Assembly: GCF_050496765.1 (NCBI RefSeq)
Contig: NZ_JBNWEO010000020.1
Location: forward strand, 1-25,050
Reading direction: 5' to 3'
Origin: JAEVLT01 sp050496765
GTDB taxonomy: Bacteria; Bacillota; Bacilli; Bacillales; Cytobacillaceae
Length of the DNA: 25,050 nt
Shown here: positions 14,122-21,770 of the stretch, piece after piece
Position numbering within the stretch: position 1 is the first letter of the stretch
Layout: each line of letters opens with the position of its first letter
Notes under the pieces: generated by a model
What the model saw: the letters and a program-made list of their open reading frames with translations, nothing else
The model's database searches: none
Told to the model about the DNA's origin: nothing
Program-made: the position numbers and the translations under genes

Positions 14122-14967
14122 TTATTTTTTCATCCAGCCCATTCCCATCGCGCCCTCGCCCAAATGGGTGCCGATAACCGCCCCAAAGTAGCCAAGCGAA
14201 AATTCGACAGTTGGAAACTGCGACTCGAGTTCCTTTTTCCATTCCAACGCCTCCGCCTCACGATTCGCATGAATAATCACCGCACGATACTTAGAGTCTA
14301 CGGCTCCCACCGCCTCGCCCAGCAGTTCACCGATCCGCTTCATCGCTTTTTTCCGCGTGCGGATTTTTTCAAACGGAATCACCTTATTGGCAAAATGAAG
14401 CAGCGGCTTCACCTGTAGCAAACTGCCGAAAAAGACCTGGGCGCTCGACAGCCGGCCGCCCCGCTGCAAATGAGCCAAATCATCCACCATCAGATAAGCA
14501 TCTGCAGTCACCTTCAACTCCTCAAGCCGAGCCAAAATTTCTTCAGGCTCAACACCGCGCTCAGCCATTTTCGCAGCATCCAAGGCATAAAATCCCTGCA
14601 CCATACAACTGATCTCTGAATCAAACGGATACACCGAAATCCCATCTACTAACGTTCCCGCCGTTACCGCTCCTTGAAAGGTGCCACTAATCTCGCTCGA
14701 CAAATGAATGCTCATTACCGCATCATAGCCATCGGCAGCGAGCTTCTCAAACAGCGCCACAAACTCGCCAACCGGCGGCTGCGATGTCTTTGGCAGCTCC
14801 TTTTGCTGGCGAACTTTTTCAAAAAAGCCCTTCGAATCAATATCCACCTCTTCCCGCAGAACTTCATCCCCAAAAATGACTTGCAATGGGATCATATGTA
14901 TATTCCACTGATCGCGCAGCTCCTTTGGGATATATGCCGTACTATCGGTCACAATAGCTGTTTTCAT
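14122..14967 (-). CDS. degV: DegV family fatty-acid-binding protein
   Basis: This protein of 281 residues belongs to the DegV family (two alpha/beta domains that bind a fatty acid; the family includes FakB, which presents fatty acids to the FakA kinase). Visible signatures are AIVTDSTAYIP (4-14), the TSQPPVGEF segment, SIHLSSEISGTFQGA, VDDLAHLQRGGRLSSAQ and the terminal GAVIGTHLGEGAMGMGW. The ATG at 14967 gives the family start MKTAIVTDST. A TTG two codons upstream (14973) is better spaced from the GGGTGG ribosome binding site and cannot be excluded. It lies downstream of degU as in B. subtilis, but the degU terminator separates the two. Confidence 0.93.
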   Translation of the reverse strand: MKTAIVTDSTAYIPKELRDQWNIHMIPLQVIFGDEVLREEVDIDSKGFFEKVRQQKELPKTSQPPVGEFVALFEKLAADGYDAVMSIHLSSEISGTFQGAVTAGTLVDGISVYPFDSEISCMVQGFYALDAAKMAERGVEPEEILARLEELKVTADAYLMVDDLAHLQRGGRLSSAQVFFGSLLQVKPLLHFANKVIPFEKIRTRKKAMKRIGELLGEAVGAVDSKYRAVIIHANREAEALEWKKELESQFPTVEFSLGYFGAVIGTHLGEGAMGMGWMKK

Positions 14968-15092
14968 AAACAAGTAACAACCACCCTTATCCTGTTTCTT
15001 AACTCACTATTTTATATGAAAACGGGGAAAAAAGCATTACTCCCTGGCAAAAACGCCAACCGAACCGTTTCAAAAGCCAATCTTTTCTGACC

Positions 15093-15136
15093 AAAAAAAG
15101 AGCACGCCCTCCTAAAAGCGAAAGCGTCCTCTCTTC
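15093..15136 (-). terminator. Probable terminator of degS-degU
   Basis: Paired arms around 15100-15107 and 15124-15133 (ACGC/GCGT plus GAGAG/CTCTT, one mismatch) enclose a loop of about 16 nt. Seven U residues follow on the minus strand (15099-15093). It begins right after the degU stop codon. Confidence 0.75.
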
Positions 15137-15137
15137 A

Positions 15138-15362
15138 TTACCTTACCTCTACCCAGCCATTCTTAATCGCAACGACAACGGCCTGCGTCCGATCATTCAC
15201 ATTCATTTTCTGCAAAATATTGCTCACATGGTTTTTCACCGTCTTCTCGCTAATAAACAACGCCTCGCCGATCGCGCGGTTGCTCTTGCCATCCGCGAGC
15301 ATCTGCAACACCTCACACTCCCGACGCGTCAACAAATGAAACGGCCGGCGCACCTCTGCCAC
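15138..15362 (-). CDS. DegU HTH (LuxR-type) DNA-binding domain fragment
   Basis: This is a 74-residue C-terminal half with a complete LuxR/FixJ-type HTH. It could start at the GTG at 15362, one codon after the TAA, by re-initiation; GGCGG lies about 7 nt upstream, a weak ribosome binding site. If made, it would be a receiver-less regulator like GerE, able to bind DegU sites without phosphorylation. Translation is uncertain. Confidence 0.5.
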   Translation of the reverse strand: MAEVRRPFHLLTRRECEVLQMLADGKSNRAIGEALFISEKTVKNHVSNILQKMNVNDRTQAVVVAIKNGWVEVR

Positions 15363-15365
15363 ATA

Positions 15366-15830
15366 TTAACCGCCCGAGCCAGATCCGGAACCCGCCTTGC
15401 TCGCCGCCAACCTGCGATACTCATTTACCAAACTATGCGTCACCCTCGGATGCAAATAGGAACCGCCCTCAGCGACAACCCGAACCGCCTCAATCAGCGC
15501 ATCCGCATCCATTTCCTTCAAAAGATAGCCCTGAGCCCCGGTCTGCAGTGCATGCGTCACATAATTCTCATCATCATGAATCGACAAAATAATCACCTTC
15601 GTCTCCGGAAACTTCTCCACCAGCTCCCGCGTTGCCTCAACACCATTCAGATGCGGCATATTAATATCCATAATCACCACATCCGGCTTATGCTCCTCGA
15701 CAATCCTTAACGCCTCACTCCCATCATCACCCTCCGCAACAACCTCAAACGTCCGCTCAAACTCCAAAATCCGCTTTACCCCTTCACGGAAAAGCTGATG
15801 ATCATCAATAATGGCAATTTTCGTCGTCAA
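15366..15830 (-). CDS. degU: DegU receiver domain fragment
   Basis: This is the 154-residue N-terminal half ending in the Gly-Ser run. All receiver residues needed for phosphotransfer from DegS are present, so it could still accept phosphate and drain DegS~P, but it cannot bind DNA. Confidence 0.75.
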   Translation of the reverse strand: MTTKIAIIDDHQLFREGVKRILEFERTFEVVAEGDDGSEALRIVEEHKPDVVIMDINMPHLNGVEATRELVEKFPETKVIILSIHDDENYVTHALQTGAQGYLLKEMDADALIEAVRVVAEGGSYLHPRVTHSLVNEYRRLAASKAGSGSGSGG

Positions 15831-16015
15831 CCTTTTCTCCTCCCAAAAACCATTCTTTTTTATGTAAAAATACTGCCGTTGCCGCGCTAGCATTTCATAG
15901 AGCAGCAGCGGCCCTCCTGCAAACGATCAACTTCTCAACTATGATACCCGTCCCATTTTAATACAAGCCGATAACAAGCACATACTCAAAGAACAAACTC
16001 ATAAATCGCTTTTCC

Positions 16016-17158
16016 CTACTTTAAAATGGGTACACGAATGGAAACTGTCGTGCCATTCCCAATTTTCGAATTAATCGAAAGAACCCCTTCAAGCAGCTCA
16101 ACCCGTTCTTCCATCCCGATAATGCCGAAAGATTCGGTACTTTTTTTGTTCACATCAAAACCAATTCCATCGTCCTGAACAAGAACATTTACTGCGGATT
16201 TCGTAATCTCCAACCGAACGACAATTTCCTTTGCATTCGCATGCTTTAAAGCATTTTGCACTGACTCTTGAATTAAACGGAATAGAGCCACTTCGTACTT
16301 TGCCGGCAACCTGCACTCCAAACCGACATTGACAAACTCAATCCGCGCTTTGTTATGATACTCTTCGATCGTTTGTAAATATTTTCTGAGGGTCGGAACA
16401 ATCCCCAAGTCATCGAGTGCCATCGGCCGCAAATCATAGATAATTCGGCGCACTTCGTATAGGGCAGAACGCACCATTTTTTTGAAGCTGCGCACCTCCA
16501 TCAACGCTTGCTGACCGCCATGTTCCCGGTACACCCGCTCAATTAAGTCGGAGCGCATGATTACATTTGCGAGCATCTGTGCCGGTCCATCATGAATTTC
16601 GCGGGAGAGCCGTTTTCGTTCATCCTCCTGGGCTTCGATAATTTTTAAGCCAAAATCCTGCTTCGCCTTGGCATCCTCAATTACTTCACCCATCTGCTTC
16701 AAATCGCTCATTAAATAATTCATGACAATCGAAATCTGGGAAACGAGATGTTCCGCACGCTCAATCGTTTCATTGAGGCCAATTAACCTGCGTTCCAAGT
16801 CATCACGGCGTTCGCGAAGCTGTTTTTCAACTTGCCGGTTCATCGAAAGATCCATTTGCAGCTGATGCGCTTTTTCATATGCCTCGCGAATTTCTGCCTC
16901 CGCGTATTTTTTAAAATCTCTGCTGACATCGGATAGGCGATTCCGCGCAAGCCGGGCTTGTCGTTCAAGCTGATCGCCTTCATCAATAATTTGGACGACC
17001 ATTCGTTTCACACTTTTTAATTCATCTGACAACGTTTCAAAATCATTGCGGCACTGCTCGCCAATCCGAAAAATTTCATTTTTGCTATCGCCGACCGTAT
17101 CGATCATTTTTTCAAGAATGGCATCTAGCGTTTTTGTATCAAATTTTTTAATTTTCAT
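16016..17158 (-). CDS. degS: Sensor histidine kinase DegS
   Basis: This 380-residue cytoplasmic kinase has no membrane segment. An N-terminal coiled-coil sensor region (about 1-170) is followed by the HisKA_3 helix with phospho-acceptor H189 in REIHDGPAQMLANVIMRS, the RRIIYDLRPMALDDLG helix, the N-box (LFRLIQESVQNALKHA) and an ATP-binding domain with DDGIGFD and SFGIIGMEERVELL. It phosphorylates DegU. The ATG at 17158 has GGGGGA 6 nt upstream and gives the family start MKIKKFDTKTLD. The frame is open 43 codons further without any family match. degU starts 185 nt downstream, a longer gap than in B. subtilis. Confidence 0.95.
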   Translation of the reverse strand: MKIKKFDTKTLDAILEKMIDTVGDSKNEIFRIGEQCRNDFETLSDELKSVKRMVVQIIDEGDQLERQARLARNRLSDVSRDFKKYAEAEIREAYEKAHQLQMDLSMNRQVEKQLRERRDDLERRLIGLNETIERAEHLVSQISIVMNYLMSDLKQMGEVIEDAKAKQDFGLKIIEAQEDERKRLSREIHDGPAQMLANVIMRSDLIERVYREHGGQQALMEVRSFKKMVRSALYEVRRIIYDLRPMALDDLGIVPTLRKYLQTIEEYHNKARIEFVNVGLECRLPAKYEVALFRLIQESVQNALKHANAKEIVVRLEITKSAVNVLVQDDGIGFDVNKKSTESFGIIGMEERVELLEGVLSINSKIGNGTTVSIRVPILK

Positions 17159-17307
17159 CTGTATTCCCCCAGGCACTTTTACCAGAAACAAGCAAGCTTG
17201 TCCGAAAATCACAAGTAGGAAAAAGTTCCTTTTCCCATATTTTAACGTGTCGTGTTGGAATATACTATGCTTAACCTGCCCAAGCATTGCCGAAATGAGT
17301 GAAAATC

Positions 17308-17352
17308 GGTAAAAAGTAGGGGATAAACACTGTCCTGCCCCTACTTTTTACC
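17308..17352. repeat. Perfect 15-bp inverted repeat in the degS leader
   Basis: GGTAAAAAGTAGGGG (17308-17322) is exactly mirrored by 17338-17352, with a 15-nt loop. On the minus strand it begins about 35 nt after the predicted degS transcription start. No U-tract follows on either strand, so it is not an ordinary terminator. Confidence 0.9.
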
Positions 17353-17391
17353 TAGGCAAATCACTAAAAAATCGGTGCTCAAGCATGCTTT

Positions 17392-17400
17392 ATTATACCA
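17392..17400 (-). promoter_or_regulatory. Candidate extended -10 promoter of degS
   Basis: The minus strand reads TGGTATAAT (17400-17392), a consensus -10 with the TGN extension. No good -35 was found, as is usual for extended -10 promoters. It would give a leader of roughly 225 nt containing the inverted repeat. Confidence 0.5.
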
Positions 17401-17448
17401 TTTCGACATGACGTCCATATTAAAGTTTGATTACAGTCGACAATAATC

Positions 17449-17478
17449 TTCGCATTTCGCCACGTTTCCCATTATAAT
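17449..17478 (+). promoter_or_regulatory. Candidate SigA promoter of yvyE
   Basis: TTCGCA (17449-17454, four of six matches), an 18-nt spacer and a perfect TATAAT (17473-17478) lie about 50 nt before the yvyE start. Confidence 0.5.
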
Positions 17479-17535
17479 GGTACAAGTGATGCTTTTTCAT
17501 TCTTCAAGCTTTTCCAAGGTTGAAAGGAGGAGCCC

Positions 17536-18168
17536 ATGCTATCCCATTATTTAACTGTAAAACAATCCGGAGAACATGAGATCGTGATCGAAAAGTCACG
17601 CTTTATTGCCCAAATAAAGCGGGCTGAGACGGAGGAACAAGCCCAGGAGTTCATCCAATCCATCAAAAAGAAACATTGGAATGCAACCCATAACTGTTCC
17701 GCCTACCTGATCGGCGAAAATGACCAAATCCAAAAAGCAAATGACGATGGCGAACCGAGCGGAACCGCCGGCGTACCCATCCTTGAAGTTTTAAAAAAGC
17801 GAAACCTGAAAGACACCGTTGTTGTTGTCACTCGCTACTTCGGCGGCATCAAACTCGGCGCCGGCGGCCTAATCCGCGCCTATGGCAAAGCGACTTCCGA
17901 AGGCCTCAATGCAATCGGCATCGTTGAACGGCGGCTCGTCCAAACCGCCCATGTCACCATCGACTACACCTGGCTCGGCAAACTCGAAAAAGAACTCCGC
18001 GCCTCCGAATACAAAATCAAACAAATCCACTACCTCGACAAAGTCGAAATCGAAGTCTACGTGGAAGAGGCCAAAACCGCAACCTTCGAAGAATGGATGG
18101 TGGAATTGACGAATGGACAAGGCGAGATACGGCTGGGAGAGAAGGTTTATTTGGAGGAGGAAGTATAA
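17536..18168 (+). CDS. yvyE: YvyE, YigZ/IMPACT family protein (UPF0029)
   Basis: This 210-residue protein carries the IMPACT N-terminal signature: IEKSRFIAQIKRAETEEQAQEFIQ, then THNCSAYLIG, ANDDGEPSGTAGVPILEVL (68-86) and VTRYFGGIKLGAGGLIRAYGKA (97-118). The C-terminal about 70 residues fit the ferredoxin-like DUF1949 domain. Bacterial members are thought to bind nucleic acid or interact with translation or proteolysis; no enzyme activity is established. A strong AAAGGAGGAG lies 4 nt before the ATG. It is divergent from degS and followed by the LCP gene, the B. subtilis order. Confidence 0.93.
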   Translation: MLSHYLTVKQSGEHEIVIEKSRFIAQIKRAETEEQAQEFIQSIKKKHWNATHNCSAYLIGENDQIQKANDDGEPSGTAGVPILEVLKKRNLKDTVVVVTRYFGGIKLGAGGLIRAYGKATSEGLNAIGIVERRLVQTAHVTIDYTWLGKLEKELRASEYKIKQIHYLDKVEIEVYVEEAKTATFEEWMVELTNGQGEIRLGEKVYLEEEV

Positions 18169-18213
18169 AGCAAACTACTTGAATTTTTTCCTTCTTTATT
18201 CATAAAATTACAA

Positions 18214-18242
18214 TTTACGAAAGCACGATATAGTAGTAAAAT
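18214..18242 (+). promoter_or_regulatory. Probable SigA promoter of the LCP gene
   Basis: TTTACG (18214-18219), a 17-nt spacer and TAAAAT (18237-18242) match the SigA consensus at four and five of six positions, about 60 nt before the gene start. Confidence 0.55.
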
Positions 18243-18306
18243 CGAATCTGACTTATTTACTTTATTTTGTAAAGCTTAAATTCCCCATTTAAAAGGAGAT
18301 AAATGC

Positions 18307-19320
18307 ATGTCGCAGCAATTAAGATCCTCAAAAACAATTAGGAAAAAGAAAAGGAATCGACGAATCGTTATTTGGATATTAACACCATTATTAGTTATTA
18401 CCCTAAGCGCAGTCGCTTATGGAACATTTCTATATAAAAAGGCGGAATCCGTTGCAAACAAGTCCTACAAACCAGTGGAAGTACCTTCCAAACGAAAGGT
18501 TAAAGCAAATCCCAAATTAGACAATGTCTCGATTCTTCTTATGGGAATTGATGATAGCCAAACCCGCCATTTCGGTAAGGGGACACGAACGGATGCATTA
18601 ATGGTTGTAACACTAAACAAAAAAGAAAATTCCCTTAAGTTATTAAGCATTCCTCGTGATTCTTATGTCAGCATACCAGGGAGATCCAAAAAAACAAAAA
18701 TTAATGAAGCAAATGCCTACGGAGGCACCAAGCTAGCAATAGAGACAGTTCAAGATTTACTTGATATTCCAATCGATTATTATGTAAAAATGAATTTTAA
18801 TGCTTTTCTAGATGTTGTAAAAGCCATTGATGGTATCGATGTAAATGTGCCATACAAATTGGTAGAACAAGACTCAAAAGACCAGCAGGGAGCCATTCGT
18901 TTACAACCGGGACTTCAGCATTTAAATGCCGAAGAAGCTCTGGCACTAGCGCGAACAAGACACTATGACAACGATATTCAAAGAGGGCTTCGTCAACAGG
19001 AAATTATCAAAGCAATCGTCAAAAAAGCCGTTTCAGTCGACTCGATTCCAAAGCAAGGAAAAATAATTGATGCTTTGGGAAAAAACATGGAAACCAATTT
19101 AACTTTTGACGACATGAAATCATTAGTCAGCTATGCTGCATCCGGTAAAAAATTAGACTTTACAACACTTCATCTGGAAGGAAAAGATTCAACGATTAGT
19201 GGTATTTATTATTACCAATTGGATCCTCATTCATTAGCGAATGTAAAACTTGAGTTGCAAACTACTTTAAATATTAATCCAGAAAGTGCAAGCAAAGCCT
19301 TTTCAAATACAAAAAGTTAA
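18307..19320 (+). CDS. tagV: LytR-CpsA-Psr (LCP) family phosphotransferase, TagV/YvhJ-like
   Basis: LCP enzymes transfer lipid-linked wall polymers such as teichoic acid onto peptidoglycan outside the cell. The 337-residue protein has a positively charged start (KKKRNRR) and one membrane segment (about 20-43). The LCP domain carries LLMGIDDS (77-84), R94/D96 in GTRTDALM, SIPRDSYV (R117, D118) and the ARTRHYDNDIQRGLRQQEIIKA motif, which binds the polyprenyl pyrophosphate. AGGAG lies 8 nt before the ATG. The symbol follows synteny with B. subtilis yvhJ (tagV) beside yvyE and tagO; tagU (lytR) is the close alternative. It converges on a tagO-like gene and shares its terminator. Confidence 0.85.
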   Translation: MSQQLRSSKTIRKKKRNRRIVIWILTPLLVITLSAVAYGTFLYKKAESVANKSYKPVEVPSKRKVKANPKLDNVSILLMGIDDSQTRHFGKGTRTDALMVVTLNKKENSLKLLSIPRDSYVSIPGRSKKTKINEANAYGGTKLAIETVQDLLDIPIDYYVKMNFNAFLDVVKAIDGIDVNVPYKLVEQDSKDQQGAIRLQPGLQHLNAEEALALARTRHYDNDIQRGLRQQEIIKAIVKKAVSVDSIPKQGKIIDALGKNMETNLTFDDMKSLVSYAASGKKLDFTTLHLEGKDSTISGIYYYQLDPHSLANVKLELQTTLNINPESASKAFSNTKS

Positions 19321-19343
19321 AAGGACTCAACCTGAGTCCTTTT
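19319..19343. terminator. Bidirectional terminator between the LCP gene and tagO
   Basis: An 11-bp perfect stem (19319-19329 with 19333-19343) has a 3-nt loop and T-rich tails in both directions. It lies at the junction of two convergent genes and overlaps the ends of both. Confidence 0.9.
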
Positions 19344-20400
19344 ATTTATTTCTGCTAGAAAAGCGGATAAATCTGGCTAATTTTAAAAGCGGATAAAATT
19401 CTCTTCCAAATAAACCAATCTTTTCAGCGGAAATTTCAATTAAGAATAGAAGAATGGCGACTAATAACATCGAGCCCCAAAGTTTTGCCATCGAAAATAT
19501 TACAGCAGCTAAGCTAAAAAACGCTGCTATTAAGTAAATAATTAAAACTGTTTGTTTATGTGTAAAACCAATACGAAGCAAGCAGTGATGCAAATGGGAT
19601 TTGTCCGGTGCTGAAAGTGGCTTTTTATTCATCAATCTCCGAAGGATCGCAAAAAACGTATCCGATATGGGAACGCCAAGAATAATAATTGGGACAATAA
19701 AAGAGACAAATGTCACATTTTTAAATCCTAAAAGGGATAAAACAGCAATCATAAATCCTAAAAACAGAGCACCTGTATCACCCATGAAAATTTTAGCTGG
19801 GTGAAAATTATAATAAAGAAATCCCAAGGTACTAACTAAAAGGATGGATCCAATAGTTACTACATACAGATTTCCCATAATCATTGCCATACCTGAAATG
19901 GCAATTAATGCAATGGACGAAACCCCCGCTGCAAGGCCGTCCAAACCGTCAATTAAATTAATGGCATTCGTAATTCCTATAATCCAAAGAATAGTAAAAG
20001 GAATACTAAAGAGGCCAAATTCAAGCATACCGCCAAAAGGCAAATTGATAAAATTAACTTGTAATCCTCCATAAATTACCACAATAAAACCAGCAATAAA
20101 TTGCATTATAAATTTTAGCTTGGCAGAAAGTTCAAAGACATCATCCAATACTCCTGTCAGCACGACGATAACGCTACCGACCATTATCGATCCAGAATAT
20201 TGATTTTCAGGCTTTAAAAATAAAACCCCTGTCAAAAAACCTAAATATATCGCTAACCCACCCAATCGCGGCATTAATGACTTATGCACTTTACGAATAT
20301 TTGGTCTATCCGTAGCGCCGATAATATAAGCAAATTTTTTGATGGGGGGAGTAATTACCAGAGAAATTACAAAGCATATAATCAAGGCAAGAAATAACAT
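19342..20400 (-). CDS. tagO: UDP-GlcNAc:undecaprenyl-phosphate GlcNAc-1-phosphate transferase (TagO type)
   Basis: This polytopic membrane enzyme of 352 residues is in the MraY/WecA family. It makes undecaprenyl-PP-GlcNAc, the first lipid intermediate of wall teichoic acid. Motifs: DRPNIRKVHKSLMPRLGG (about 31-48), the metal-binding LDD in VLTGVLDDVFELS, NAINLIDGLDGLAAG, FHPAKIFMGDTGALFLGF and the HLHHCLLRIGF histidine motif; about ten hydrophobic segments surround them. GAGGAGG lies 6-8 nt before the ATG. This copy is next to the LCP gene, as tagO is in B. subtilis, so it is the likelier orthologue of the two. Confidence 0.9.
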   Translation of the reverse strand: MLFLALIICFVISLVITPPIKKFAYIIGATDRPNIRKVHKSLMPRLGGLAIYLGFLTGVLFLKPENQYSGSIMVGSVIVVLTGVLDDVFELSAKLKFIMQFIAGFIVVIYGGLQVNFINLPFGGMLEFGLFSIPFTILWIIGITNAINLIDGLDGLAAGVSSIALIAISGMAMIMGNLYVVTIGSILLVSTLGFLYYNFHPAKIFMGDTGALFLGFMIAVLSLLGFKNVTFVSFIVPIIILGVPISDTFFAILRRLMNKKPLSAPDKSHLHHCLLRIGFTHKQTVLIIYLIAAFFSLAAVIFSMAKLWGSMLLVAILLFLIEISAEKIGLFGREFYPLLKLARFIRFSSRNK

Positions 20401-20510
20401 GAGATTCCTCCTCTACTATAGCATATCCATATTCATTAGAACTAAATACACTTTTTAATAGGAAAAGGATTCCTGTAATAAAAGCAACTGTTATATTGGT
20501 ACCTGGTATT

Positions 20511-20548
20511 CAAAAAATCAAAAACCTTACTCGTCCTTGAGTAAGGTT
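20511..20548 (-). terminator. Rho-independent terminator between the two TagO-like genes
   Basis: A perfect 10-bp stem (20539-20548 with 20523-20532) with a 6-nt loop is followed on the minus strand by TTTTGATTTTTTG. It starts 8 nt past the stop of the upstream paralogue, so the two copies are separate transcription units. Confidence 0.92.
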
Positions 20549-20556
20549 AAATTTAT

Positions 20557-21657
20557 TTAGTATCGATCTTTTAGATTGGCAACAGCACCAATACCTTTTA
20601 CAAACTTAATTAGAGGCTTGTAGTCATCGCGAATCAGTCCAATTTTTTCAACAATAATTTCTATCGTAATTAATAATATTGCGATAACAATTAAAGAACC
20701 CCACACTGTTGCTTGTGAAAAAATAAACGCCGTAAGGCCTAATATTGCACTCATTGCATAAATTAGTAAAACAGTTTGTCTATGAGAAAAACCACTTCTC
20801 AATAAGCAATGATGCAAATGAGATTTATCAGGTGCAGACAATGGTTGTTTATTAACCATTCTTCGAACAATTGCAAAGAATGTATCGGAAATTGGCACAC
20901 CTAAAATAATGATAGGAACAATAAGGGAAATAAATGTTACATTTTTAAAACCTAATAAAGAAAGGACGCCAATCATAAATCCTAAAAATAATGCTCCAGT
21001 ATCGCCCATAAAAATTTTAGCAGGGTGAAAATTGTATAAAAGAAATCCTATTGTGCCAGATGCTACAATTAGTGCAATAATTGTTACATATAAATTCCCC
21101 ATAATGAATGCCATGCCAGCAATAGAAAACAATGCGATTGTCGATACACCTGCAGCTAATCCATCGAGACCATCAATTAAATTAATTGCATTCGTAATTC
21201 CGACAATCCATATCATTGTAAAAGGAATGCTTAATATTCCAAAATTAATTTTGCCGCCAAAAGGCAAATTTATAAACTCTACATTTAAATTTCCAAAAAA
21301 CACCACGATAAACGCAGCTGCAACTTGTCCAGCTAATTTAACCTTAGGTGAAATTTCTTTGACATCATCAACCATTCCAGTCAGAATGATAATCACGCTT
21401 CCAATAATAATAGGCCAATGATATTCAGCAACTGGATTAAAGTTTATAACACCTTTAATAAAACTTATTTTAAGGATTGTGACTCCAATAATAAAGCTTA
21501 AAAATATAGCCAATCCACCAAGTCTTGGCATAATATTTTGATGAACTTTGCGATAATTTGGTTTATCTGTTGCACCAATTTTAAAGGCAAGCCTTTTTAT
21601 TAATGGTGTAAGGAGTGTTGCCGCGAAGAAACTAATAATTAATGTTAAATATAACAT
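20557..21657 (-). CDS. Second TagO/WecA-type GlcNAc-1-phosphate transferase (tandem paralogue)
   Basis: This 366-residue membrane protein is highly similar along its whole length to the neighbouring TagO, with all motifs kept (DKPNYRKVHQNIMPRLGG, GMVDDVKEIS, NAINLIDGLDGLAAG, IFMGDTGALFLGF, HLHHCLLRSGF). It differs by about 14 extra residues in the loop before the second DD motif (near KISFIKGVINFNPVAEY). The ATG at 21657 has GGAGG 6 nt upstream; seven codons further up another ATG lacks this. It follows tagA and a GT4 enzyme, so it may initiate that polymer, while the other copy may serve a different one. Substrate specificity cannot be read from the sequence. Confidence 0.88.
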   Translation of the reverse strand: MLYLTLIISFFAATLLTPLIKRLAFKIGATDKPNYRKVHQNIMPRLGGLAIFLSFIIGVTILKISFIKGVINFNPVAEYHWPIIIGSVIIILTGMVDDVKEISPKVKLAGQVAAAFIVVFFGNLNVEFINLPFGGKINFGILSIPFTMIWIVGITNAINLIDGLDGLAAGVSTIALFSIAGMAFIMGNLYVTIIALIVASGTIGFLLYNFHPAKIFMGDTGALFLGFMIGVLSLLGFKNVTFISLIVPIIILGVPISDTFFAIVRRMVNKQPLSAPDKSHLHHCLLRSGFSHRQTVLLIYAMSAILGLTAFIFSQATVWGSLIVIAILLITIEIIVEKIGLIRDDYKPLIKFVKGIGAVANLKDRY

Positions 21658-21732
21658 ACAGCGCCTCCGTAAATACATATCCTATAGTTAGCAACATAAA
21701 TCAAGCTAAACTGTAATTCTATACCCCTTAGG

Positions 21733-21741
21733 ATTATAGCA
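21733..21741 (-). promoter_or_regulatory. Candidate extended -10 promoter of the second TagO-like gene
   Basis: TGCTATAAT (21741-21733 on the minus strand) is a consensus -10 with TGN extension, about 75 nt before the gene start and just past the stop of the GT4 gene. The -35 (TTTCTT) is poor. Confidence 0.5.
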
Positions 21742-21770
21742 TAGTCATTTAAAGAAAGAAATATATTTTA

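Larger units (their letters stand above)
15138..15830 (-). pseudogene. degU: degU split by an in-frame TAA in the inter-domain linker
   Basis: Read through the single TAA at 15366-15368, this frame gives a complete DegU of 230 codons, the family length (229 in B. subtilis). The parts are in the same frame, with both domains intact: a receiver with D9, D10, phospho-acceptor D55 and K105, and a LuxR-type HTH (LTRRECEVLQMLADGKSNRAIGEALFISEKTVKNHVSNILQKMNVNDRTQA). The stop follows a Gly-Ser run (AGSGSGSGG) in the linker. The start is taken as TTG at 15830, with GGAGG 8 nt upstream, since the product then begins MTTKIAIIDDHQLF. DegU activates or represses motility, competence and exoprotein genes after phosphorylation by DegS. 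Here it is a nonsense mutant, a true two-protein split or a base-call error. Confidence 0.85.
17159..17535. other. Divergent intergenic region between degS and yvyE
   Basis: This 377-nt stretch without a gene holds the degS leader (about 225 nt), a perfect 15-bp inverted repeat, a candidate extended -10 promoter toward degS and a candidate SigA promoter toward yvyE. No further ORF is supported. Confidence 0.7.

Noticed and set aside
20401..20520. TATAGT-type -10 just before the first tagO gene
   Set aside because: It lies 2 nt from the ribosome binding site and lacks a -35; no convincing promoter could be assigned in this gap.
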